Below, one piece after another: positions 15,624-23,746 of a stretch of 33,799 bases of DNA. The stretch's first letter is position 1; every line of letters begins with the position of its first letter. The notes under the pieces are model-generated. The model saw nothing but the letters and a program-made list of their open reading frames with translations, was not told where the DNA came from and did not search any database. The DNA comes from Streptomyces carpinensis (GTDB lineage: Bacteria; Actinomycetota; Actinomycetes; Streptomycetales; Streptomycetaceae). Where the stretch lies: contig NZ_MUBM01000013.1 of assembly GCF_002154505.1 (NCBI RefSeq), forward strand, positions 1 to 33,799, given 5' to 3'. The position numbers and the translations under genes were made by a program.

Positions 15624-16784
15624 TCAGCCGCGGTGGCGCGAGAGCACCAGGCTGCCGGCGGCGGCGAAGAACATTCCGATTCCCTGCACGAAGCTGATGT
15701 CGACGTTCGGGAGCTGCTCCACGGCCTCGCCGCGGAGCTGCCGCACGGCCTCCTGAATGGCGAACATGCCGTACATACCGGTGTGGGTGTACGACAGACC
15801 GCCGCCGTTGGTGTTCATCGGCAGGGAACCGCCCTTGAGGGTGTTCCCCTCCGCGACGAAGTCGCCCGACTCGCCGCGGTCGACGAAACCGAGGTCCTCC
15901 AGCATGTACAGCGGTACGTGGGCGAAGGCGTCGTAGGCCATCAGGTGGTCCACGTCGGAATGGCTGATACCGGCCGTCCGGAAGGCCTCCTCGCCGGCCC
16001 TGCGGAAGGCGAGGAACGATCCGGGATCGGCCATCTGGGACACCATGGGCGCCTCCGCCGACTCACCGGAGCCGAGCAGGTGGACCGCGCGGTCGCCGCT
16101 GGGGAGGTCCCTGGCCCGCTCGGCGGAGGTGAGCACCAGGGCGCCGCCGCCGTCGGTCACCACGCAGCACATGTCCCGGGTGAAGGGGTAGGCGATCGGC
16201 GGTCCCTCCAGGACCTCCGCCACGGAGGTCGGCCGGCGCCGGAAGGCCCGCGGGTTGTTCAGCGCCCAGGTCCGTTGGGCCACCACCACATGGGCCAGGT
16301 GCTCCCGGGTCATCCCGCGCTCGTGCAGGAAGCGAAGGGCGGGGAGGGTGAAGGTGGAGTAGGGCGTCTGGGCCCCGTAGACGGTTTCGAACTGCCCCGT
16401 CGCGGAGGCCGGGTTGGGTGTCCAGGGGGCGACGCCGACCCGCGAGCGGCCGGACTCGCCGTGGGTGATCAGCACGGTGTCGGCGGCGCCGGCCGCGATG
16501 GCCGCCGCGGCGTGCCGGACGTGCAGCATGAAGCTGCAGCCGCCGACCATCGTGCCGTCCATCCAGCGCGGCTGGATGCCGAGGTGGTGGGAGACCTCCA
16601 TGGTCAGTGGTCCGGCGGTTGCCACCCCGTCGATGTCCTTGGCGGTCAACCCCGCGTCCGCGAGGGCGTTCCGGGCTGCCTCGGCGTGCAGGCCGAGGAC
16701 GGGCACGTCCGGGCGGACGCCGATCTCGGTGGTCTCCGCGGCGCCGACGATGGCGATACCGCCCCGGTGCATCGAGGTCATCAC
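15624..16784 (-). CDS. Thiolase-fold lipid-transfer protein (SCP2-thiolase/Ltp2-like)
   Basis: A 386-residue thiolase-superfamily protein of the lipid-transfer type. It opens with IAIVGAAETTEIG and carries AARNALADAGLTAKDIDGVATAG, GGCSFMLHVRHAAAAIAAG (Cys83), GGGALVLTSAERARDL and NGGGLSYTHTGMYGMFAIQEAVRQLRG. The last block has Tyr where classical thiolases have a glycine/histidine-rich active-site loop. This recalls Ltp2, the steroid side-chain aldolase that works only with a DUF35 partner, and such a partner is encoded immediately upstream. Cys83 at the usual nucleophile position means thiolysis cannot be excluded. Starts at GTG 16784 (four-base overlap with the DUF35 stop) or ATG 16781. The likely role is C-C cleavage of a beta-hydroxy- or beta-ketoacyl-CoA. 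Confidence 0.85.
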   Translation of the reverse strand: MMTSMHRGGIAIVGAAETTEIGVRPDVPVLGLHAEAARNALADAGLTAKDIDGVATAGPLTMEVSHHLGIQPRWMDGTMVGGCSFMLHVRHAAAAIAAGAADTVLITHGESGRSRVGVAPWTPNPASATGQFETVYGAQTPYSTFTLPALRFLHERGMTREHLAHVVVAQRTWALNNPRAFRRRPTSVAEVLEGPPIAYPFTRDMCCVVTDGGGALVLTSAERARDLPSGDRAVHLLGSGESAEAPMVSQMADPGSFLAFRRAGEEAFRTAGISHSDVDHLMAYDAFAHVPLYMLEDLGFVDRGESGDFVAEGNTLKGGSLPMNTNGGGLSYTHTGMYGMFAIQEAVRQLRGEAVEQLPNVDISFVQGIGMFFAAAGSLVLSRHRG

Positions 16785-17191
16785 GCCACCGCCCCGGCCG
16801 GCGCGAACACGGGGAGGGTGAAGCCCTCACGTTCGAGGAAACGGACCTTCAGCTTCATGTCCAGCTCCAGGTTCTCGGGTTCGGGTGCCACGTCGACGAT
16901 GTTGGTCATCAGGTGCGGTCCCTCGGCCAGTTCCACCAGCGCCACGACGACCGGTGTGGCTGGGTCGAAGGGCGGCAGCGGCCGGTGGTTGATGACGTAC
17001 GACAGCAGCCGTGCGTCACCGCTGACGGTGGTCCACTCCACCTCCGCCGAGCCGCAGCGGGGGCAGAACGGGCGCGGGTAGAAGTAGTGCTCCGCGCAGG
17101 AGGTGCAGCGCTGGATGCGCAGCTCCTGCCGGGCGGCGCCCTCCCAGAAGGGGAGTGTCTCCGGGGTGGGCACGGGGGCCGGACCGGGCAT
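16781..17191 (-). CDS. Zn-ribbon/OB-fold (DUF35) acyl-CoA-binding partner protein
   Basis: A 136-residue protein with an N-terminal helix (LPFWEGAARQELRIQRC), a four-Cys zinc ribbon (Cys29, Cys32, Cys43, Cys46: CTSC...CPRC) and an OB-fold C-terminal half (ARLLSYVINHRPLPPF, PVVVALVELAEGPHLMTNIVDV). DUF35 proteins bind CoA thioesters and pair with thiolase-fold enzymes, as ChsH2-DUF35 does with Ltp2. The start at 17191 has AAAGGAA upstream. The stop overlaps the thiolase start, so the two are translationally coupled. Its frame is open upstream into the decayed transporter, but the internal ATG with its own ribosome-binding site and the standard DUF35 N-terminus support the shorter gene. Confidence 0.9.
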   Translation of the reverse strand: MPGPAPVPTPETLPFWEGAARQELRIQRCTSCAEHYFYPRPFCPRCGSAEVEWTTVSGDARLLSYVINHRPLPPFDPATPVVVALVELAEGPHLMTNIVDVAPEPENLELDMKLKVRFLEREGFTLPVFAPAGAVA

Positions 17192-17199
17192 GGCGTTTC

Positions 17200-18516
17200 C
17201 TTTCGGCGGATTCGGCGGATTCGACAGAGTGGGGCGCGGGTCGAGGAGGGCGGCGGGGGTCTGGCGGCCCCGTCCTTCGGGCAGGGTGGCGAGCGTCTCC
17301 CGCCTCGCCGGCGAGCTGACCACGCCGACCGACAGGATCAGGGTGGTCAGGAGGAAGGCGGCCCGGAAGTCGAGGGCGTCAACGACGGTGCCCGCCGCCA
17401 GCGGGCCGATGATGGCGCCGACATCGGACGACATGTTGAACCAGGCAACGTTCCTGGTGGTGTTGCGGCCCTTCAGGTCGCCCAGAACGGCGGTCCGCAT
17501 CACCGAGATCCCGCCGTCGGCCGGTTCGATCAGGGCCACGGAGGCGACGAAGAGGGGCTGGCCGGAGGGCAGGCAGAGCAGTCCCACGGCGACCACCCCG
17601 GACAGGCCGGCCGCGACCATCGCGGGACGCCTGCCCCGGGTGTCCCCCAGCGGCCGAAGAGTGGCGTGAAGTGCACCTGGGTGACCGCGGTGCTGAGCAT
17701 CACCAGGCCGACGAAGGTGCCGGTGCCGCTCAGTCGGTCGGTGGCGAACATCGGGATGACCGAGTGGCGCATTCCGTAGAACACCCAGCCCAAGCCCTGG
17801 CCACGAGGGTCGTGGCCAGGGCGCGGAGATACACCCCGCGGGGGAGCGGCTCCCCGTCCGCCGTTGCTGGCCGGTCGTGCAGTGCAGCCGCCGGGACCGG
17901 GAGCGGCACGCCGTTCGGCTGCTCACCCGGGACGACCGGCGGCGGTGCGGACCGGCGTCGCGGGTTGAGCAGCACCTGTGAGATCCCCGCGGCGACGAAG
18001 AGGGCCGTCCCGTAGAAGAAGAGTGGGAAGCGTGGTTGAGGACGGCCGGTCCACCGCCGACCCCCGGGCCCCCGATGGCGCTCAGCATCGCGCAGGTCTG
18101 ATAGGTGCTCACGGCGTTGCCGCGCGCGTGGGGCGTCGCCATCCGCAGCACCGGTGCCATGCGGCGATGGCGAAGGCCGAGCGGCCCGTTCCGCCGATCG
18201 CGCGCAGGGCGACGAGCAGGGTGAAGTCGGGGGCCAGGCGGGCCGCGATCACGGCCGTGCCCTGCATCCACAGGCTCCACTCGATGACCCGGCGCTGGCC
18301 GAACCGTTGCGTGAAGCGGCTGTTGACGCCAGCGGTGGCGCACCGGACCACCGCGAAGGCGCTGATTGCCGCCCCCACGGCGGCGTTGCCCGCCCCGGAC
18401 TCGGTCGCGAACAGGGGCAGGGGCGGCCCGATCACGCCAAAACCGAGCATGACCACGAACGAGACCAGGGTGCAGGTCCGCACCTCAGCAGGCAACGCCC
18501 CGAAACGCTTCACCAC
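17200..18516 (-). pseudogene. Decayed MFS transporter, at least four frameshifts
   Basis: A major-facilitator sequence can be followed through three minus-strand frames. From GTG 18516: TCTLVSFVVMLGFGVIGPPL and NSRFTQRFGQRRVIEWSL. A shift near 18150 leads to HARGNAVSTYQTCAMLSAIGGP. A shift near 18030 leads to FFYGTALFVAAGISQVLLNPR. A shift near 17800 leads to GLGWVFYGMRHSVIPMFATD. A shift near 17650 leads to AMVAAGLSGVVAVGLLCLP through RAAFLLTTLILSVGVVSS. The last frame runs without a stop into the DUF35 gene. Total length (about 430 residues) and order of hydrophobic segments are otherwise normal, so decay is by small indels. It would have been the first gene of the minus-strand operon facing the 18517-18769 promoter region. 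Two intact MFS genes at 24844 and 27972 may have made it dispensable. Confidence 0.85.
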
Positions 18517-18587
18517 ACGGCCATCCAGGATCCTTCGACGACTCGGAGGCAGGCGAGAGTCACAGCGCCGGCTTCCGAAGACTTAAA

Positions 18588-18601
18588 GACAACGTGTTCT
18601 G
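18588..18601. promoter_or_regulatory. Predicted TetR operator, copy 3
   Basis: GACAACGTGTTCTG shares the core AACGTGTTC with copy 1 and AACGTGT with copy 2. It lies about 170 bases upstream of the MaoC start and about 70 bases upstream of the decayed MFS start, where a repressor could act on both directions. Confidence 0.6.
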
Positions 18602-18637
18602 ATTGGTGCTCACTTGCTATCAGGGTTGGAGGGGATT

Positions 18638-18653
18638 GCGCCCTTGTCAAGGG
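18638..18653 (-). promoter_or_regulatory. Second copy of the CTTGACAAGG(G)CGC element
   Basis: On the minus strand it reads CCCTTGACAAGGGCGC, matching 6463-6475 (CTTGACAAGGCGC) except for one extra G. TTGACA reads towards the operator and the DUF35/thiolase operon. The distance to the operator centre is about 52 bases, versus about 42 at copy 1, a difference of about one helical turn. Confidence 0.45.
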
Positions 18654-18769
18654 TCACGGAGTCTTGTTGGTGGTGGCGGAACCTGTTCTACTTGGCAACC
18701 AGCCGGGGCTGAGGAGCATCCCCTGGCGAGGTCCGTTGACCGTTTCCTGAGGAACGAGGACGAGGACCC

Positions 18770-19609
18770 ATGCCGATCGACGCAACCCTGGTAGGCCGCA
18801 GGAGTCTGCCGCTCACCAGGTCCTGGACTTCCACCGACGCGCTGCTCTACGCGCTCGCCGTCGGCGCGGGCCAGCAGGACCCGCTGGCCGAGCTGGCCTT
18901 CACCACCGAGAACACCGAGGGCACGCCGCAGCAGGTGCTGCCGACCTTCTGCAATGTGGCGATGGCAGGCGGTGTGGCCCTGCCGCAGGATTTCGACCTC
19001 ACCCGGATGCTCCACGCTGAGCAGTCCTTCGAACTACTGGGCACCATCCCGGTCGAGGGCGAGGTCGAGTCGACCGGCGAGATCGTCGGGGTCCACGACA
19101 AGGGCTCTGGCGCGCTGGTCACCACCGAGTCGGTGGCCCGCGCCACCACGGGTGAGCCGCTCGCCAGGATCCGAACCTCGCTCTTCTTCCGCGGGTACGG
19201 CGGCTTCGGTGGCGAGCGGGGCGGCGGCGAGCCGTGGGAGCAGCCCACCGGCGCCCCCGACCACGTCGTCACCTACGCAATCCGGCCCGACCAGGCGCTG
19301 CTCTACCGTCTGACCGGCGACCGCAACCCGCTGCACACCGACCCGTCGTTCAGCGGCCGGGGGGGCTTCCCGCGGCCGATCCTGCACGGGATGTGCACCT
19401 ACGGCTTCACCGGCCGGGCGCTGCTGCATGCGACCGCCGACTCGGACCCCAAGCGCTTTCGGGCCATGTCCGGCCGGTTCACCAAACCTGTTCTCCCCGG
19501 GCAGACGATCACGGTGTCGATCTGGGTCGACGGCACCGACGTGCGGTTCCGGACGACCGACGAGACCGGGACACCGGTGATCGACAAGGGTACGGCGGTC
19601 ATCCTCTGA
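18770..19609 (+). CDS. MaoC-type 2-enoyl-CoA hydratase 2 (double hot-dog), copy 1
   Basis: A 279-residue protein with the eukaryotic-type hydratase 2 layout. The N-terminal hot-dog has STDALLYALAVGAGQQDP and LAFTTENTEGTPQQVLPTF. The C-terminal hot-dog contains the signature YRLTGDRNPLHTDPSF, with catalytic Asp184 and His189 and Asn186, then FPRPILHGMCTYGFTGRALLH. It should hydrate trans-2-enoyl-CoA to (3R)-hydroxyacyl-CoA, including bulky 2-methyl substrates, as in peroxisomal MFE-2. It starts at ATG 18770. The next gene, 56 bases on, encodes the MFE-2-type dehydrogenase, so the pair reconstitutes the two activities of MFE-2. It is a paralogue of the gene at 27100; the central charged loop (GERGGGEPWEQP) differs. 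Confidence 0.92.
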   Translation: MPIDATLVGRRSLPLTRSWTSTDALLYALAVGAGQQDPLAELAFTTENTEGTPQQVLPTFCNVAMAGGVALPQDFDLTRMLHAEQSFELLGTIPVEGEVESTGEIVGVHDKGSGALVTTESVARATTGEPLARIRTSLFFRGYGGFGGERGGGEPWEQPTGAPDHVVTYAIRPDQALLYRLTGDRNPLHTDPSFSGRGGFPRPILHGMCTYGFTGRALLHATADSDPKRFRAMSGRFTKPVLPGQTITVSIWVDGTDVRFRTTDETGTPVIDKGTAVIL

Positions 19610-19665
19610 CCGCCGCGCCGCGGCTCCCCGACCTCCTGTTCACCGACTATCCGGAAGGGCACTTC

Positions 19666-20583
19666 ATGGGAACTCTCGACGGCCGAGTAGCCATCGTCAC
19701 CGGCGCGGGCCGGGGTATCGGTGCCTCCATCAGCCGCATGTTCGCCCAGCAGGGCGCGCTGCTGGTCCTCAACGACCTGGGCTCCGGCCCGGACGGCACC
19801 GGCGGTGACGCCGGGCCGGCGCAGGACATCGCCAAGGAGATCAACGACCTCGGCGGCCGGGCCGTCTCCGACGGTGGTGACGTCGCCGACACCGCGACCG
19901 GCCGGCGCCTGGTCGAACTGGCCCTGGAGCACTACGGCCGGCTCGACGTCGTGGTCAACGTAGCGGGCATCCTCCGGGACAGGATGATCTTCAACCTGCC
20001 GGAGGAGGACTGGGACGCGGTCATCCGGGTCCATCTGCGAGGCCACTTCGCCACCATCAAGCCCGCCGTCGCCCACTGGCGCGAGCAGCGCAACCCGGGC
20101 GGCCACTACCGCATCATCAACTTCACCTCGGACTCGGCCCTTCAGGGCTCCCCGGGCCAGCCGAACTACGCCGCGGCGAAGATGGGCATCATCGGCCTGA
20201 CCGCCTCTCTCGCCAACGCCCTGGCGCGGTACGGCGTGACGGCGAATGCCATCGCCCCTGGTGCAGCCACCCGCCTCACCGCCACCGTCCCGGACGACAA
20301 GAAGATCGCCGACGACCCCGGGCGCGAGCAGGACATGTCGCCGGACAACATCGCGCCGCTGGTCACCTATCTCGCCGGCACCGAGTCGGACTGGCTCTCC
20401 GGCCGCACCCTCGGCGCCGCCGGCTACGAGGTCAAGCTGTGGAACAACCCCGAGGTCGTGGAGACCGTCACCTCCGACGGCCCGTGGGACCTCGGGGACC
20501 TCGCCGACAAGCTCACCAAGTCGTTCCGCCCCAAGGCGGACGGCCTGCACCCGTCCATCTTCATGGGGCAGCTGCCCAAGTGA
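19666..20583 (+). CDS. MFE-2-type (3R)-hydroxyacyl-CoA dehydrogenase (SDR)
   Basis: A 305-residue SDR with features of the dehydrogenase domain of peroxisomal multifunctional enzyme 2/17-beta-HSD4. TGAGRGIG is at 12-19 and Asp37 after beta-2 (VLNDLG) favours NAD. The MFE-2-like NVAGILRDRMIFNLPEEDWDAVI starts at 98, the catalytic Ser is near 155-157 (FTSDSALQGSPGQ), and Tyr168-x3-Lys172 (PNYAAAK) follows. A C-terminal tail of about 50 residues (ETVTSDGPWDLGDLADKL) is longer than in ordinary SDRs. It is expected to oxidise the product of the MaoC hydratase to 3-ketoacyl-CoA. The start at 19666 follows GGAAGG. A terminator-like hairpin follows the stop. Confidence 0.9.
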   Translation: MGTLDGRVAIVTGAGRGIGASISRMFAQQGALLVLNDLGSGPDGTGGDAGPAQDIAKEINDLGGRAVSDGGDVADTATGRRLVELALEHYGRLDVVVNVAGILRDRMIFNLPEEDWDAVIRVHLRGHFATIKPAVAHWREQRNPGGHYRIINFTSDSALQGSPGQPNYAAAKMGIIGLTASLANALARYGVTANAIAPGAATRLTATVPDDKKIADDPGREQDMSPDNIAPLVTYLAGTESDWLSGRTLGAAGYEVKLWNNPEVVETVTSDGPWDLGDLADKLTKSFRPKADGLHPSIFMGQLPK

Positions 20584-21031
20584 GCGACCGTTCCTGCTGA
20601 CTGAGCGGGAGAACCCCGATCAGTCGCACGCCTCGAACGGTCCTGGGCGCACTGGTCCCCGGCGTACTCGGCCCCGGGGCGGCGACACGCATCGTGCGTG
20701 TCCTGGTTCCGTTCCCGGGAGGCCGGTTCCCTCCACGACCGCGCCGCACGGTTCGGCCAGAGGCGACGGGGAGACCCGAACCGTCACTCCGGTGCAGCGG
20801 GGCCCCGTACACCTGGCACCGGACCCGGCATCCCGGATCGCGCGAACACGCCAACCCGGCCGGCCCACAGCATCTCAAGGCCACAGGCCAACCATCACAC
20901 GAACGAGTTACACCGACTTCAGCCGCACTCACCCGTGAACAGCTGTGAAGCCCGCCCCGGGCGCCGCCGTACGGCCGCGCCCCGGGTGGTGGCACGGACT
21001 CCCCGTCATGCCGACACGAGAGGGACGCACA
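20584..21031 (+). other. 448-base gap between MaoC-SDR unit and acyl-CoA synthetase operon
   Basis: No gene is supported here; the open frames lack recognisable protein features. The left end holds a terminator (20599-20625) and a second small hairpin, GACACGCA-TCG-TGCGTGTC (20684-20702). The right half (about 20870-20945) is less GC-rich and probably holds the promoter of the synthetase operon. The 14-base operator shared by the three other regions is not seen here. Confidence 0.6.
20599..20625 (+). terminator. Terminator of the MaoC-SDR unit
   Basis: GACTGAGCGGG pairs with CCCGATCAGTC (10 pairs, one G-A mismatch) around the five-base loop AGAAC, 15 bases after the SDR stop. Confidence 0.65.
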
Positions 21032-22597
21032 ATGTCGTGTACCACTCACTCGACCAGGGCACCCATCGGCTTCTTCGAGATCGCCGCCGCCGACCCCGGG
21101 CGGCGGGCCGTCATCGATCCGGACGGATCGGTGCTCACCTTCGGCGAGCTGCTGGCGCGGGTCAACCGCGTCTCGCGCGCCTTGCGCTCCCACGGTCTCA
21201 CGGCCGGTGACGCCGTCGCGGTGGCGGTGCACAACGGTCACGAGTACCTCGAGCTGATGCTCGCCACCGGCCAGGTCGGTATGTTCCTGGTGCCGGTGAA
21301 CTGGCGACTGACCCCGGCCGAGATGCTCTACGTCATCCACGACTCCGCGGCCAAGACGGTGGTCGCCGACGCGGAGCAGGCGCGCACCCTGCCGCTGGAG
21401 TCACTGCCGGAACACCGGTTCGTGATCGGCGGTGAGGTGGCGGGCTGGCGGCCCTACCCGGAGCTGGGCAAGGGCGAGTCCGACGAGGCCCCGGCGGAGC
21501 GCCGCTTCGGCATGGTCATGGGCTACACCTCGGGCACCACGGGCAACCCCAAGGGCGTGCGGTCCACCGCCTTCCGCGACGCGGTCCCGGAAGAGGTGAT
21601 CGGCCAGCTGTACGGCGGCCTCGTCACCCGGTACCAGGTCACCCCGGACAAGGGCGTGCACCTGGTCTGCTCGCCCATCTACCACGCCGCGCCAACCGGG
21701 CACGCCTACGCCTTTCTGCAGCTCGGCCACACGGTCGTGATCCAGGGCAGGTTCGACCCGGAGGCCGTGCTCCAGGCCATCGAGAAGTACCGGGTGACCA
21801 GCGTGCACATGGTCCCCACCCACTTCCACCGGATGCTGAGGCTGCCCGAGGAGGTACGGGCCCGGTACGACCTCTCCAGTCTGGAGGCGGTGATCCACGC
21901 GGGTGCACCCTGTCCGGTGCCGATCAAGCATCAGATGATCGAGTGGCTCGGCCCGGTGCTCTGGGAGTATCTGGCCTCCACCGAGGGCGGGGTCTCCCTG
22001 GTGGACTCGCACGAGTGGCTGCGCAGGCCCGGCACGGTGGGCCACCCCACGCCCAACACCGTCGTCAAGATCCTGGACGAGGAGGGCAAGGAGGTCCCGA
22101 CCGGGGAGCCGGGCACCATCTACTTCGGCCTGGAGGGGCAGGGCCCGACCTTCGAGTACCACAACGACCCGGCCAAGACCGCCGCCACCCGGCGCGGCAA
22201 CCTGGCCACGGTCGGCGACTACGGCTACTTCGACGAGGACGGCTATGTCTTCCTCCTCGACCGGCGCACCGACCTGATCATCTCCGGCGGGGTCAACATC
22301 TACCCCGCCGAAATCGAGCAGGCCCTGATCACCCATCCCGCCGTCGCCGACGTCGCGGTGATCGGGATCCTCGATCCGGAGTGGGGGCAGAGCGTGCTCG
22401 CGGTGGTCCAGCCGGCGCCCGGTGCGGTGACCGGCGAGGAGCTGACCGCCGAGCTGCGCGCCCACTGCGCACGGCAGCTGGCCTCGTTCAAGATCCCCCG
22501 GCGGTTCGACTTCCGGGCCGACTTCCCCCGTACCGAGACGGGCAAGCTGCAGCGCCGCAAGCTCCGCGACGCCTACACGAGCTCCCAGGCATCCTGA
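21032..22597 (+). CDS. Acyl-CoA synthetase (FadD-type, AMP-forming)
   Basis: A 521-residue ANL-superfamily ligase that activates a carboxylic acid via acyl-AMP to the CoA thioester. It has the P-loop YTSGTTGNPKG (165-175), the aromatic gate region SPIYHAAPTGHAYAFLQLG, the adenine-binding EYLASTEGG, the hinge/A8 block DRRTDLIISGGVNIYPAEIEQAL and the catalytic Lys505 in ETGKLQRRKLRD. ATG 21032 (MSCTTHSTRAPIGFFEIAA) is preferred, with GAGAGGGA upstream; starts at 20945 or 21008 add Pro/Arg-rich sequence unlike the family. First gene of a seven-gene operon. Together with the CoA-transferase pair it offers two activation routes. Substrate chain length cannot be inferred. Confidence 0.92.
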   Translation: MSCTTHSTRAPIGFFEIAAADPGRRAVIDPDGSVLTFGELLARVNRVSRALRSHGLTAGDAVAVAVHNGHEYLELMLATGQVGMFLVPVNWRLTPAEMLYVIHDSAAKTVVADAEQARTLPLESLPEHRFVIGGEVAGWRPYPELGKGESDEAPAERRFGMVMGYTSGTTGNPKGVRSTAFRDAVPEEVIGQLYGGLVTRYQVTPDKGVHLVCSPIYHAAPTGHAYAFLQLGHTVVIQGRFDPEAVLQAIEKYRVTSVHMVPTHFHRMLRLPEEVRARYDLSSLEAVIHAGAPCPVPIKHQMIEWLGPVLWEYLASTEGGVSLVDSHEWLRRPGTVGHPTPNTVVKILDEEGKEVPTGEPGTIYFGLEGQGPTFEYHNDPAKTAATRRGNLATVGDYGYFDEDGYVFLLDRRTDLIISGGVNIYPAEIEQALITHPAVADVAVIGILDPEWGQSVLAVVQPAPGAVTGEELTAELRAHCARQLASFKIPRRFDFRADFPRTETGKLQRRKLRDAYTSSQAS

Positions 22598-22635
22598 CCC
22601 GCCCGCCGCCAGTGAACGAGTAAGGAGGAGCCGCT

Positions 22636-23724
22636 GTGAAGGTCAGTGTGTTCGCCGGAGCCGCGCAGCCGGCGGAGGTCCCCGGGTTTGCCCGTTGGGC
22701 CGAGGATGCCGGCTTCGACGCCGTCACCAGCTCCGAGGTCGACCACGACCCGTTCCTGCCGTTGGCGCTGGCCGCCCAGGCGACCAGCAGGGTGGGGCTC
22801 GCCACCGGTATCGCCGTCGCCTTCGCGCGCACCCCGATGGCGATGGCGTACGTGGCCAACGACCTGCAGGCGCTCTCCCGAGGGCGCCTGGTGCTGGGAC
22901 TGGGCACCCAGACCAAGCCGCACATCACCCGCCGGTTCGGCATGCCCTGGGGGAAGCCCGCGACGCAGATGCGGGAGTACCTCACGGCCCTGCGGGCGAT
23001 CTGGGACGACTGGAACACCGGCCGCCAGTTGCAGCACCAGGGGGAGTACTACCGGCACACCCTGATGACGGCGACCTTCCGCCCGGCACCGCACGCCCAC
23101 GGCAGCCCGCCGGTCCATCTCGCCGCGGTCGGCCCGCTGATGACGCGGCTGGCCGGTGAGGCCGCGGACGGGCTGATCCCACACGGCTTCAGCACCGAGC
23201 GGTACTTCCGGGAGGTCACCGTGCCGGCCCTGGAGGAGGGGCTGGAGCGCGCCGGACGCGACCGGTCCGAGGTGACCGTCCACTGCCCCGGCTTCGTCCA
23301 GGTCATCGGTCCGCAGGACGACGTCGAGCAGCAGCGGCAGGTGCTGCGCGCCCGGATTGCCTTCTACGGTTCCACCCCGGCCTACCGGGGGGTCCTCGCC
23401 CTGCACGGCTGGGAGGAGCTGCACGAGCGGCTGCACGCGCTGTCGGTGCGTCCCGAGGCCGACCGCTGGGACCGGATGGCCGACCTGGTCGACGACGAGG
23501 TGGTCGACGCCTTCTGTGTGAGCGGCCGGCTCGGCGAGGTGGCGGCCGAACTCGTCCGGCGGTTCGGCGGCCTGGTCGACCAGGTGCATCTCCAGCCGCC
23601 GGCGGGCACGCCGGAGCAGGAGCTCCGGGCGGCCCTGGCCTTGCTCCATGGCGCCGGTACGGCCGCGGCCCCGGACCCGCCCGCTGCCCCGGCACGGGCA
23701 GGCACTGCGGGGGCACGCCGGTGA
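22636..23724 (+). CDS. F420-dependent LLM-class oxidoreductase (TIGR03617-like)
   Basis: A 362-residue luciferase-like TIM-barrel protein. Signatures are GFARWAEDAGFDAVTSSEVDHDPFLPLALAAQATSRVGLATGIAVAFARTP, the phosphate-binding area LSRGRLVLGLGTQTKPHITRRFG and AAVGPLMTRLAGEAADGLIPHGFSTERYF. Actinobacterial homologues with this layout are annotated as F420-dependent oxidoreductases of the MSMEG_2256 family. The role could be a hydride transfer on a CoA-ester intermediate, or oxygenation if FMN is used. The GTG start at 22636 follows an excellent AAGGAGGAG. The last 25 residues are Ala/Pro-rich and probably disordered. It lies 38 bases after the synthetase. Confidence 0.85.
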   Translation: MKVSVFAGAAQPAEVPGFARWAEDAGFDAVTSSEVDHDPFLPLALAAQATSRVGLATGIAVAFARTPMAMAYVANDLQALSRGRLVLGLGTQTKPHITRRFGMPWGKPATQMREYLTALRAIWDDWNTGRQLQHQGEYYRHTLMTATFRPAPHAHGSPPVHLAAVGPLMTRLAGEAADGLIPHGFSTERYFREVTVPALEEGLERAGRDRSEVTVHCPGFVQVIGPQDDVEQQRQVLRARIAFYGSTPAYRGVLALHGWEELHERLHALSVRPEADRWDRMADLVDDEVVDAFCVSGRLGEVAAELVRRFGGLVDQVHLQPPAGTPEQELRAALALLHGAGTAAAPDPPAAPARAGTAGARR

Positions 23725-23746
23725 CCCGGGCCGGGGAGGTCTGAGC

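Larger units (their letters stand above)
18517..18769. promoter_or_regulatory. Divergent promoter region, decayed MFS/DUF35/thiolase operon and MaoC-SDR operon
   Basis: This 253-base non-coding region is noticeably less GC-rich than its flanks from 18580 to 18720. It contains operator copy 3 (18588-18601) and, on the minus strand, CTTGACAAGGGCGC (18651-18638), whose palindromic core extends to CCCTTGTCAAGGG (18641-18653). A GAGGA ribosome-binding site for the MaoC gene is at its right end. Confidence 0.6.
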
